Origin: CAYMRB01 sp964392615
GTDB lineage: Bacteria > Planctomycetota > UBA8108
Assembly (NCBI GenBank): GCA_964392615.1
Contig: CAYMRB010000108.1
Span: forward strand, 1 to 23,844
Direction of reading: 5' to 3'
Length of the DNA: 23,844 nucleotides
Positions 15,401 to 22,659 of the stretch are shown here, piece by piece. A program made the position numbers and the translations under genes. Position 1 is the stretch's first letter; each line of letters opens with the position of its first letter. The notes beneath the pieces are model-generated. The model saw nothing but the letters and a program-made list of their open reading frames with translations. It was not told the DNA's origin and searched no databases.

Positions 15401-16434
15401 GCATCGGCGAAGTGACCGACTCGGACGCTCCAGCGTTCGACCCGTTGTTGCCGCGCAAGTACGAGTGGACGACCGTGTGGCGGAGCGGGCCGATCGATGC
15501 GCCCCTCGAGGAGATCGCGGTACCGCCGGTCGTCGAGCCGGGGCACGCGTACCGAGCGCGACTCCGCATGATGGACAACACCGGGCGTTGGGGACATTGG
15601 TCCGACCCGCTCGAGTTCATTCCCTCTGCGCCGCTCGAGCCGTTGCCGCAGCAGCTTTACTTGCGCGTGACGGAGCTCATGTACAACCCGCCGGACGGCA
15701 GCGACTACGAGTTCATCGAGCTACTGAACACCGGGCCGAGCGACCTCGACTTGCGCGGCGTGGCCATCGACGACGGCGTCGACTTCGAGTTCGCAGGCAG
15801 CGCGGTCGAGTCGCTGGCGTCCGGCGAGTACGTGCTCGTCGTGCGCAACCTCGAAGCGTTCGCGTCGCGATACGTGATCGACGACCTGCAGATCGCCGGC
15901 GAGTATCGCAACCGCCTCGACAACGGCGGCGAGGGCGTGCGCGTGGTCGTCGCCGGCAGCCTGCTCGTGCAGGACTTCCTGTTCGACGATATCTGGTATC
16001 CGGAAACGGACGGTGCGGGACGGTCGCTCGAGATCGTCGACCCGAGCGCACCCGCGGCGACGTGGAACGATGAAGCGGCCTGGCAGGCGAGCGCGGTCGA
16101 CTACGGCACGCCGGGTCTCGGGCCGACCGGAGAGCCGCCTCAGGGCGGGTTCCGAGTGCCGTCGGACGGGAACGAGGACGGGCGTGTCGATGTCTCGGAT
16201 GCGGTGTGGCTCGTCCGCGCGCTCTTCGTAACGCCGCCCGCTCGCCTGCCGTGCGATGGCGAGTCGGTGAACGAGGGCGGCAACCGGCTGCTGCTCGACG
16301 CGAACGGTGACGGCGGCGTCGACATCTCCGATCCTCTCCACGTCTTGAACTGGATGTTCCAGTCGGGGCCCGCGCCGGCCCTGGGCACGAGCTGCGTGCG
16401 GTTCGAAGGCTGTACCCACCAGTGCCGCGAGTGA
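12406..16434 (+). CDS. Large secreted lamin-tail / CotH / dockerin-repeat protein
   Basis: The 1342-residue product has a signal peptide ending AYSTAQ (about residue 28). In order: a lamin-tail domain (about 29-165; INEIHYDPPD, EEFIELYN), a jelly-roll, PA14-like region (about 178-350), an Ig-like segment (about 371-515), a CotH kinase-like domain (about 545-900; VRYRLRQANDRYGGSGKRSM, PHDSDASWGPNWNSG), a fibronectin-like segment (about 945-1070), a second lamin-tail domain (about 1083-1235; TELMYNPPDGSDYEFIEL) and two dockerin-like loops (about 1251-1330; DGNEDGRVDVSD, DANGDGGVDISD). CotH-family proteins include secretory protein kinases of spore coats; activity here is not shown. ATG 12406 was chosen over GTG 12376 because of CGGAG 5 nt upstream and a clean signal peptide. 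The stop overlaps the next start (TGATG). Likely surface-located. Confidence 0.88.
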   Translation: MLSARKQRVCWGVGVVCSLVLCAYSTAQDVVINEIHYDPPDRTHPEEFIELYNAGAGSVGLSGAYFSSGVSFAFPDGAAIGPDQYLIIAEDPDAFEARFGFAADYGPWVGQLAGDGEEVILRDAAGNLLDRVDYAVRFPWPLASGGRGSSMELIHPALDNDLGGSWRASGYSSAEPVPPTYFLAPSATGWHYRRGTSNASSPTSAWRQPGFGEDGTWRVGRTPIGYGDGDDNTVLDDMSGSYSSVYLRRTFTVDDADALPRTIRLRVYVDDGCVVWINGQEAARLHVDGGELAFDDFGQNHEAAWDEVEIDPDDFLVDGENLIAIHALNQSRTSSDFSIDAAILIPGTDADDFAEPSPGLENTIFAANAAPQIRQVMHGPRQPPTGQDFAVTAKVTDPDGVLAVELHYQTVAPGDYVPAYLPLAHSVLLSDPDRDADANPDFENPANWTTLVMVDDGSDVDATAGDSIFSVRIPGQENRTLVRYRITVTDALGESVRVPYADDRSLNFGAFVYDGVPAYTVTTRTVQPAGVPYTYGESVMGSLPTYHLITRAGDLSTCIAYDGSFRIPKSNEGARDRFNWEGAFVYDGQVYDHVRYRLRQANDRYGGSGKRSMRFRFNKGRYLVARDSFGRRYPNPWRTLNTGKLFDNKRVGNFGLTEKLNNVMWNMVGVPSPWMHHFHLRVIDDDDEAPGGTNGQYFGDFWGLFLATEDYDTRFLDTHDLEDGNLYKLKDGIFDGTRVRRHQGADSVTSDVDFQNIRNNLRPERPDSWLHTYVNYDRWYYYHAIVEGVRHYDFRPADSHMKNRAWYFELAGTTSPWGRVWTLPHDSDASWGPNWNSGIDYSKNAIFGGAGKPAFKRDYRSAVREVRDLLWTEEALYDLIDDLAESIAPFVRADRDRWRNAPSAAGSQDFGTMEAKVRDMKRFAFVGWSGSTGPTVPAGGRAQHLDNLTNAEGDRTSIPATPLVGYPGPPGFPVDQLVFVNTRFDDPQGAHTFGAQEWRIGEVTDSDAPAFDPLLPRKYEWTTVWRSGPIDAPLEEIAVPPVVEPGHAYRARLRMMDNTGRWGHWSDPLEFIPSAPLEPLPQQLYLRVTELMYNPPDGSDYEFIELLNTGPSDLDLRGVAIDDGVDFEFAGSAVESLASGEYVLVVRNLEAFASRYVIDDLQIAGEYRNRLDNGGEGVRVVVAGSLLVQDFLFDDIWYPETDGAGRSLEIVDPSAPAATWNDEAAWQASAVDYGTPGLGPTGEPPQGGFRVPSDGNEDGRVDVSDAVWLVRALFVTPPARLPCDGESVNEGGNRLLLDANGDGGVDISDPLHVLNWMFQSGPAPALGTSCVRFEGCTHQCRE

Positions 16435-17504
16435 TGCTATTCCGTCACGATTGGCGATCCGCGCTTTTCGCGATCGCGTGTCTTATTGCATCGCCCGCCG
16501 CCTCCGAGGACAGTCTGACGCTCGAAAACGTCGAGAGGCCGCCCGAGGTCGATGCCGCGGAGCCTCTCGCCGACGCGTTCTCGCTCGATCGCGCCGTGCG
16601 CTACCTCGACCGCGCCGCGCTGAGCTGGCAGAGGCGGCGCAAGTGCGGCGCGTGTCACACGAACTACATGAGCCTGATTGTACGTCCGGCCGTGCGATCG
16701 CACGCGAAGGCGCCGCCCGAGGTGCGCGCGTTCTTCGACGCGATGGTGCGCGATCGCTGGCGCGAGAAAGGGCCGCGATGGGATGCCGAGGTCGTCATGA
16801 CTGCCGCGACGCTCGCGATGCACGACGCGGCGACGACCGGGCGGCTGAGCGCGACGGCGCGTACTGCGCTCGACCGGATGTGGTCCGTGCAACGCCCGGA
16901 CGGCGGTTGGGACTGGCTGAAGTGCGGCTGGGCGCCGATGGAGTCGGACGATCACTACGGCGTGACGATGGCGGCGCTCGGCGTCGCGATGGCTCCCGAC
17001 GATTACGCATCCACGGCGGTAGCAAGGACGGGGCTGCGTAAGATCCGGCGCTACCTGCGCGAGCAGCCCGCACCGTCGCTGCACCACGAGGCGATGCTGC
17101 TGTGGGTGTCGACGAAGCTCGACGGCGTGTTCACCGACGCGCGACGCAAGGAGGTCCTCGAGCGGCTGTTCGCACTGCAACGCCCGGATGGCGGCTGGGC
17201 GACCGCGGCGCTTCTGGCGGGTGACAAGACGCATCGACGCAAGGACGACGCGGAGCAGGATTCGACGACGAGCGACGGTTATGCGACCGGGCTCGTCATC
17301 TTCATCGCGCGAGAGGCCGGCGTCCCGGCGACGGACGCGAGGCTGCGACGCGGCGTCGCGTGGCTCGAGGCGAATCAGCGGGAGAGCGGCCGCTGGTTCA
17401 CGCGTTCACCGACGAAGGACAGCAAGCACTACATCGCGAACGCCGGCACCGCGTTCGCCGTGATGGCGCTCGCGGCGTGTCGAGACGGCGAGACCGGGCG
17501 CTGA
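16434..17504 (+). CDS. Secreted prenyltransferase/squalene-cyclase-type repeat protein with CXXCH
   Basis: The 356-residue product has a signal peptide (MLFRHDWRS then a hydrophobic stretch to about residue 24). A single heme-type motif CGACH (71-75) is followed by alpha/alpha-barrel repeats of the prenyltransferase/squalene-oxidase class. Three QW-like motifs are visible: QRPDGGWDW (153-161), QRPDGGWAT (249-257) and QRESGRWFT (315-323), each followed by a helix such as YGVTMAALGVA or YATGLVIF. The DxDD catalytic motif of squalene-hopene cyclases is not present, so cyclase activity is not supported. Proteins of this design occur in planctomycetes, usually unassigned. ATG 16434 overlaps the CotH stop by 1 nt, implying coupling; an in-frame GTG at 16422 is less likely. 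Whether heme is attached is unknown. Confidence 0.8.
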   Translation: MLFRHDWRSALFAIACLIASPAASEDSLTLENVERPPEVDAAEPLADAFSLDRAVRYLDRAALSWQRRRKCGACHTNYMSLIVRPAVRSHAKAPPEVRAFFDAMVRDRWREKGPRWDAEVVMTAATLAMHDAATTGRLSATARTALDRMWSVQRPDGGWDWLKCGWAPMESDDHYGVTMAALGVAMAPDDYASTAVARTGLRKIRRYLREQPAPSLHHEAMLLWVSTKLDGVFTDARRKEVLERLFALQRPDGGWATAALLAGDKTHRRKDDAEQDSTTSDGYATGLVIFIAREAGVPATDARLRRGVAWLEANQRESGRWFTRSPTKDSKHYIANAGTAFAVMALAACRDGETGR

Positions 17505-18281
17505 CTACCGCCCCGTCATCGCGGCCTCCTGCAGCACCGCGCTCACGAATCCCGGGCAATCGTCGATGTGTGGATTGTGTCCGCTCGCATCGAGCACCTC
17601 GATGCGCACCGTCGGGAAGTGCTCGCGAATCACCGCGTGATCCTCGTCGCGCACGAAATCCGACAGGCCTCCGATCAGGAAATGCGTCGGGCCGTCGAAT
17701 CGATCTGCCGGATCGAGCGGCGGGCGGCGCACGTTGGGGAGCGATGCGATCAGCGCGTCCAGGTGGATCTTCCACACGTACCGCCCCTCTCGGCGCTGCA
17801 GATTGGTCAGCAGGAAGAGCCGCGTCGGGCGGTCCGGAACGACCTCGACGAGCTCCGCCTCCGCTTCGAAACGGCTGCGAATGCTGTCGAGGTCGATCGC
17901 GCGCATCGCGGCGAGCTCGGCCGAAGCGACCGAGTAGCCGCGCGGCGCGATGTCGACGGCCGTCAGATGCTCGATGCGCTGCGGATGGCGGCACGCGAGC
18001 CGCATCGCGACCTTGCCTCCCATGCTGTGCCCGATGATCCGTACCCGCTCGATATCCCGAGAGTCGAGCCATTCGAGGATGTCGTCGACCATCGGGCCGA
18101 TGCCGTGCTCGTCGTCGTGCGGCGATTGACCGTGATTGCGCAGGTCGACCAGCCAGACACAGAAGCGCTCGGCGAGGTAGCGCGCGCAGCCGAGCCAGCT
18201 GCGCGAGGATCCGAGCAGGCCGTGAAGGATCAAGAGGGGCGGGGCGTCGGGTGAGCCGAGGCGCGAGTCGTGAAGGCGCAT
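17505..18281 (-). CDS. Alpha/beta hydrolase (YbfF-like esterase)
   Basis: The 258-residue product is a complete alpha/beta hydrolase with a serine triad: nucleophile Ser86 in GHSMGGK (84-90), probable acid Asp208 (GLSDFV) and His235 (SGHNPH). The oxyanion region is ILHGLLGSSRSW (18-29). The motif VDLRNHGQSPH (45-55) and the overall order recall the YbfF group of acyl-CoA/short-chain esterases. ATG 18281 is chosen because homology begins at once (RLHDSRLGSPDAPPLLILHG) and longer in-frame versions add Arg-rich sequence. No Shine-Dalgarno site precedes it, but TATAGT lies 7 nt upstream, so the message may be leaderless. Its stop directly abuts the stop of the convergent gene. Substrate unknown. 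Confidence 0.88.
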   Translation of the reverse strand: MRLHDSRLGSPDAPPLLILHGLLGSSRSWLGCARYLAERFCVWLVDLRNHGQSPHDDEHGIGPMVDDILEWLDSRDIERVRIIGHSMGGKVAMRLACRHPQRIEHLTAVDIAPRGYSVASAELAAMRAIDLDSIRSRFEAEAELVEVVPDRPTRLFLLTNLQRREGRYVWKIHLDALIASLPNVRRPPLDPADRFDGPTHFLIGGLSDFVRDEDHAVIREHFPTVRIEVLDASGHNPHIDDCPGFVSAVLQEAAMTGR

Positions 18282-18288
18282 GGGCGAC

Positions 18289-18294
18289 ACTATA
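18289..18294 (-). promoter_or_regulatory. -10 element of a possibly leaderless hydrolase message
   Basis: On the minus strand TATAGT sits 7 nt before ATG 18281, the distance expected between a -10 box and a transcription start at the A of ATG. I see no -35 match at 16-18 nt. Confidence 0.35.
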
Positions 18295-18423
18295 CACGGT
18301 CGGCCGTCACCCCGGACCCGCGTTCGAGACGCGCTTGACTCGGTGCCTGCGCCGCGTCGACGCTGGAGGACGCGTCGGTTGACACGGACGGACGGCGAGG
18401 GACTGCCGCGGAGGGACGCAGAG

Positions 18424-19518
18424 ATGTTCGAATTCCGGAAGACCTGCATCGCAGTCTTGGCGAGCGCGGTGGTCGTCTCCGCAGGCGACCTCGCCATGAG
18501 GGCCGACGAGACGACCAAGGGCAAGCTGCCGCAGGGGCGCACGGGCATCGCTGCGAAGTACCGCGGCGACGTCGCCATCGACAAGCACTCCGACGTCGTC
18601 TTCGTCGAACGTTTCGAGGACGACTCTCTCGACGCGGTGCGGTCGCGCTGGGAGAGCGTCTCGAATGCCGAGATCATGTCGCTCTCTTCCGACGTGCCGC
18701 CCGGTAGCCGCGGTCGACGTTCGCTGCGAATGGCGCACGTCGGCGGACGAGGAAACGGTGGTCACCTCTATCGGCGGCTGCGACCGGGGTACGATCGCCT
18801 GCACTACCGCTTCTACGTCAAGTTCGACGCCGACTGCGGGCCGATCCACCACTTCGTTCACTTCGGCGGCTACAACCCACCGACCGCCTGGCCGCAGGGA
18901 GGAGCCGGTGTCCGACCGAACGGCGCCAAGAGGTTCTCGACCGGTATCGAGCCCTTTGGAAACAAGTGGGTCTGGGACTACTACGCCTACTGGACGGAGA
19001 TGGGCGGTAGCCCACCGCGAGGACAGACCTGGGGCAATAGCTTCGTTCGCGACCCGAACGTCAAGGTCCGTCGTGGCGGTTGGACCTGCGTTGAGCTGAT
19101 GATGCAGATGAACGACGTCGGTGACTCGAACGGCGAGATGGCTCTGTGGATCGACGGGAAGTTGGTCAGTCACCTCGGCAAGGGGTTTCCGAAGGGCAAG
19201 TGGATCTTCGACAAGTTCCAGCGCGGGCAGGGCGGCGATGCCGTGCGTTGGAACGACGAGGCCGGCGGCCCCGAGCGCTTCCGAGTTCCGAGCGGCGGTC
19301 GGCCGTTCGAGGGGTTCCGCTGGCGAACGGACGAGAAGTTGCAGCTCAACTTCCTCTGGCTGCTCCTCTACATCACCAAGGCGCCGGAGGGGCACGTGAG
19401 CAAGGTCTGGTTCGACGACATCGTCGTCGCCAAGAGCTACATCGGGCCCCTCACTCCGGCGCGATCGGCGGCTCGATCCGGAGGTGCACGAAGAGATCGC
19501 GCCGCTGAGCGTCGGTGA
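18424..19518 (+). CDS. Secreted jelly-roll protein resembling polysaccharide lyases (PL14-like)
   Basis: The 364-residue product has a signal peptide (MFEFRKTCIAVLASAVVVSA; cleavage near residue 20-28) and a beta-rich jelly-roll (concanavalin-like) body. Telling segments are RLHYRFYVKFDADC (125-138), GGWTCVELMMQMND (218-231), GEMALWIDGKLV (237-248) and WFDDIVVAKSYIGP (329-342). The pattern 'Trp-x-Cys-Val-Glu, then NGEMxLWIDGK, then Asp-Asp-Ile-Val-Val at the end' is as I recall it in PL14-like alginate lyases. I cannot assign catalytic residues, so it may be a binding protein. ATG 18424 follows GGAGGG at 8 nt. The last 22 residues (343-364) are Arg/Ala-rich with poor codon bias and may be read-through of non-conserved DNA. 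It precedes the DUF1549 gene by 56 nt. Confidence 0.7.
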   Translation: MFEFRKTCIAVLASAVVVSAGDLAMRADETTKGKLPQGRTGIAAKYRGDVAIDKHSDVVFVERFEDDSLDAVRSRWESVSNAEIMSLSSDVPPGSRGRRSLRMAHVGGRGNGGHLYRRLRPGYDRLHYRFYVKFDADCGPIHHFVHFGGYNPPTAWPQGGAGVRPNGAKRFSTGIEPFGNKWVWDYYAYWTEMGGSPPRGQTWGNSFVRDPNVKVRRGGWTCVELMMQMNDVGDSNGEMALWIDGKLVSHLGKGFPKGKWIFDKFQRGQGGDAVRWNDEAGGPERFRVPSGGRPFEGFRWRTDEKLQLNFLWLLLYITKAPEGHVSKVWFDDIVVAKSYIGPLTPARSAARSGGARRDRAAERR

Positions 19519-19573
19519 GGTCGTAGCCATCCGGCGTCCAGTGGAGGAGAATGGCGCGCGAAGGGAGACGCAT
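19451..19573 (-). pseudogene. Possible small gene or gene relic antisense to the junction
   Basis: A 40-residue minus-strand frame runs from ATG 19573 to TGA at 19451. Its second half has the strong G/C third-position bias of this genome (for example HWTPDGYDLTDAQRRDLF), while the plus-strand frames over the same bases, the tail of the jelly-roll protein, do not. It may be a short peptide gene, the remnant of a longer gene, or chance. It overlaps the start of the DUF1549 gene by a few codons. Confidence 0.3.
19563..19567 (+). promoter_or_regulatory. Ribosome binding site deciding GTG 19575
   Basis: GGGAG with a 7-nt spacer precedes GTG 19575. The stronger-looking GGAGGA at 19543-19548 is only 2 nt from the ATG at 19551, too close for normal initiation. 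Confidence 0.5.
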
Positions 19574-19574
19574 C

Positions 19575-22500
19575 GTGAAGACATGGATTCTGTTCCTGTC
19601 GTGCGCTGTCGTGGCCGGCGACGGTCGCGCTGACGACGAGTTTCACACTCGCGATTTCGAAGCCGCTACCAGTGGGGCTCTTGCCGGGAAGAGCCTCGAG
19701 GCTCGCGAGGAGCGACCGGCGTGGACCTGGTCGGCGCCCGAGCGCAGCGCCGTTCCCGCGGTGCAGGATGACGGCTGGGCGCGCTCCGACGTCGACCGCT
19801 TCATCCTCGCACGCCTCGAGGCCGCGGGCCTGCGACCCGCGCGCGACGCCGAGCCGACCATCTGGCTGCGTCGCGTCCATCTGGCGCTGACGGGGTTGCC
19901 GCCGACGTCCGCTGCCGTCGACGCGTTTCGTGCCGACTCCTCGCAGCGAGCGCGTCGCGGGATCGTCGACGACCTTCTCGCGTCGCCGCGCTTCGGCGAG
20001 CGGTGGGCGCGGCACTGGATGGATCTCGTGCGATACGCGGAGTCGCGCGGCCACGAAAGCGACTTCGGCATCCCGAACGCGTGGCACTACCGCGATTACC
20101 TCATTCGCGCGTTCAACGCCGACGTGCCGTACGATCGTTTCGTCATCGAGCACATCGCCGGCGATCTCGTCGCCGAGCCGCGGCTCCACCCCGAGACCGG
20201 ATCCGACGAGTCGGTGCTCGGCACCGGGTGGGCGTTCCTCGGCGAGGAGGTCCACTCGCCCGTCGACATCCGCCAGGACGCGTGGGAACGCACGGACAAC
20301 AAGCTCGACGTGCTCTCGAAGACGTTCCTCGGTTTGACCGTCGCCTGTGCACGATGTCACGATCACAAATTCGACGCGCTGAGCATGGAGGACTACTACG
20401 GCCTCGCCGGAGTCGTGTTCGCGTCGAGCTACCGGCAGGTGCGCTTCGAGACGGACCGGCACAACCGACGCGTCGCTCGGCAGCTCGACGAGCTGCGCCG
20501 CGAGCACGCCCCGCGCCTCGCGAAGGGGGTCGCGGCAGCGTACGGCGACGCAGTCGAATCGCTCGATCGATGGCTCATCGCCGCGGTCGATACGGGCGCA
20601 ACGCGGCCGGAGAATGACGACGAGAGCGCCTCCCGCTGGACGCGCGCGATCGAGGCGGCGAAGAAGACGGCCGAGCATCCGCTGCACGCATTCGCGAGGC
20701 TCGCGGGCTCCCCCGCCGCGCAGCGCGATGCGGTTCGCACCGAGCTCGCCGCGCAGCTCGAGCGTCGGGCCGGCGAGTATCGACAAGCAGTCGCGGCGGC
20801 GCGCGTCATCGTCGACTGGCGGCGAGAGGATCCGTGGCTGACCAACGGTCCGGCGTTCGGCAGCGCTCCGACGCGTGTCGGGTGCGCGCTGCTGAGCGAC
20901 GATCCCGAGCGGCCGATTCGCGGCATCGCCACGACCGACAGCGCTCGCAAGGACTCGGCCTGGGACGTTCTCGAGGTCGTCGGCAGCGAGAACGAATCGG
21001 GCCGGACGATGGCGACGCGGCGCGCCGGGCGTACGATCCGCACGCGCGACTTCCGCCTCGGTTCCGGTCGCCTGTGGTATCTCGTGCGCGGCAACGTGAC
21101 GGTCTACGCCGCCGTCGACGCGCACGTGATGATCACGGGACCGCTGCACGGAAGGCTCGTCGCGAATCACGAGGGGCCCGAGGATCGGCTGAGGTGGATC
21201 GGGCACGATCTGCGCGAATACGCCGGTCATCGCGTCCACCTCGAGTTCTCGCCGCACGTCGACAAGCCGAGCCACGAGGTCGAGATCGCCCTCGTCGTCG
21301 AGTCGGACAAGCAGCCTCCACCGCCGCCGGCCGTCGGCTCGCGCGTCGTCGCGGCTCTGCGCGATGGCGCGATCGATTCCGATGCGAAGCTCGCGCGGCG
21401 CTATCGCGATCTCTTCGCGAACGCGTGGCGGCGCTTCGCGTCCGGGCAATGGTCGTCGGACGATCCCGACGCCGTGTCCGACGCGCGTCTCGTCGACTGG
21501 TTGCTGCGGAACCTCGAGCTCCTTCGTGCGAGCGAAGCGGGCGCGGCGGAGATCGAGCGGGTGGCGCGGAGCTACCTCGACCGGCGCGCCGAGATCGTGC
21601 GCGACATCCGTGCATCCTCGCGCACCGCCGTCGCGTGGATGGACGGCACCGGCATCGAGGAGCGCGTTCTCCTGCGCGGCAAACCGTTCCAGCCCGGCGG
21701 TGTGGCCGTTCGTCGTCTGCCGCGATCGTTTGCCTACGCGGAGGACCTCGGCGGGCCTGGAAGCGGTCGGCTCGCGCTCGCCCGGCAGCTAGTCGATCGG
21801 CGCAACCCGCTCGTCGCGCGTGTCCTCGTCAACCGCGTCTGGCACCATCTGTTCGGTCGCGGTGTCGTGTCGACGGTCGATAATCTCGGCCAGCTCGGCG
21901 ATCGGCCGACGCACCCGGAGCTCCTCGACTGGCTCGCGAGCGTCTTCATGACCGACGACCACTGGTCGATGAAGACGCTGATTCGACGCCTCGTCCTGTC
22001 GCGCACGTGGGGCATGGCGAGCGTGCCCGACGACCCGCGCGCGGAGGAGCTCGACCCGACGAATCGCTTGCTCCATCGCATGCCCGTGCGACGGCTCGAG
22101 GCCGAAGCGATTCGCGACTCGGTCCTCGCGGTGTCGGGGCGTCTCGACCGCAAGGCCTTCGGCCCGCCGGTGCCCGTTCATCTGACGGAGTTCGTCATCG
22201 GTCGCGGGCGACCGTCGAAGAGCGGTCCTCTCGACGGCGCGGGGCGGCGCAGCATTTACACGTCGGTCCGTCGGAACTTTCTGCCGACCTTGATGCTCAC
22301 GTTCGACACGCCGATACCGTTCTCGACAGTCGGTCGTCGCAACGTGACCAACGTGCCGGGCCAGTCGCTCGCGTTGACGAACGATCGGTTCATCTTCGAG
22401 CAGGCCGGCGTCTGGGCGCGGCGCGTGATCGAGTCGACGCCCGGCGCGGCGGCCGAGGACCGGCTGAGAAGCCTTATCGCGAGCGCGTTCGGGCGACCGG

Positions 22501-22643
22501 CCGCGGACGCGGAGCTCGCCGCGTTCGTCGACATGCGATCGGAGCTGGCGCAGCTCTACGGCGTCGACGACGACGACGTGCGCGTCTGGATCGATCTGTG
22601 CCACACGCTGCTCGGCGCGAACGAATTCATCTGGATACGCTGA
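19575..22643 (+). CDS. DUF1549 (PSCyt2) / DUF1553 (PSD1) protein
   Basis: The 1022-residue product belongs to the planctomycete family that pairs PSCyt2 and PSD1 domains, function unknown. A signal peptide (KTWILFLSCAVVAGDGRA) starts at GTG 19575. PSCyt2 spans about 65-290 and carries its conserved cluster CARCHDHKFD (Cys258, Cys261, His262, His264). This is followed by a region rich in charged helices and a beta-rich insert (about 420-576). PSD1 spans about 730-990 (LVARVLVNRVWHHLFGRG, FGRPAADAEL). The N-terminal PSCyt1 cytochrome-like domain found in many family members is missing, so the protein starts directly at PSCyt2. An upstream in-frame ATG at 19551 would add 8 residues and weaken the signal peptide. 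The DUF1501 gene follows 16 nt later. Confidence 0.9.
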   Translation: MKTWILFLSCAVVAGDGRADDEFHTRDFEAATSGALAGKSLEAREERPAWTWSAPERSAVPAVQDDGWARSDVDRFILARLEAAGLRPARDAEPTIWLRRVHLALTGLPPTSAAVDAFRADSSQRARRGIVDDLLASPRFGERWARHWMDLVRYAESRGHESDFGIPNAWHYRDYLIRAFNADVPYDRFVIEHIAGDLVAEPRLHPETGSDESVLGTGWAFLGEEVHSPVDIRQDAWERTDNKLDVLSKTFLGLTVACARCHDHKFDALSMEDYYGLAGVVFASSYRQVRFETDRHNRRVARQLDELRREHAPRLAKGVAAAYGDAVESLDRWLIAAVDTGATRPENDDESASRWTRAIEAAKKTAEHPLHAFARLAGSPAAQRDAVRTELAAQLERRAGEYRQAVAAARVIVDWRREDPWLTNGPAFGSAPTRVGCALLSDDPERPIRGIATTDSARKDSAWDVLEVVGSENESGRTMATRRAGRTIRTRDFRLGSGRLWYLVRGNVTVYAAVDAHVMITGPLHGRLVANHEGPEDRLRWIGHDLREYAGHRVHLEFSPHVDKPSHEVEIALVVESDKQPPPPPAVGSRVVAALRDGAIDSDAKLARRYRDLFANAWRRFASGQWSSDDPDAVSDARLVDWLLRNLELLRASEAGAAEIERVARSYLDRRAEIVRDIRASSRTAVAWMDGTGIEERVLLRGKPFQPGGVAVRRLPRSFAYAEDLGGPGSGRLALARQLVDRRNPLVARVLVNRVWHHLFGRGVVSTVDNLGQLGDRPTHPELLDWLASVFMTDDHWSMKTLIRRLVLSRTWGMASVPDDPRAEELDPTNRLLHRMPVRRLEAEAIRDSVLAVSGRLDRKAFGPPVPVHLTEFVIGRGRPSKSGPLDGAGRRSIYTSVRRNFLPTLMLTFDTPIPFSTVGRRNVTNVPGQSLALTNDRFIFEQAGVWARRVIESTPGAAAEDRLRSLIASAFGRPAADAELAAFVDMRSELAQLYGVDDDDVRVWIDLCHTLLGANEFIWIR

Positions 22644-22659
22644 CGAGAACCGAGACACC

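Noticed and set aside
16422..17504. Squalene-hopene cyclase
   Set aside because: QW-like repeats are present but the DxDD catalytic motif is absent and the protein is about half the usual length.
18379..18384. Perfect -35 box TTGACA before the jelly-roll gene
   Set aside because: No AT-rich -10 element lies 16-18 nt downstream, so it is probably chance.
19437..21449. Long minus-strand frame across the DUF1549 gene
   Set aside because: An antisense shadow of the DUF1549 gene, whose plus-strand domains are clear.
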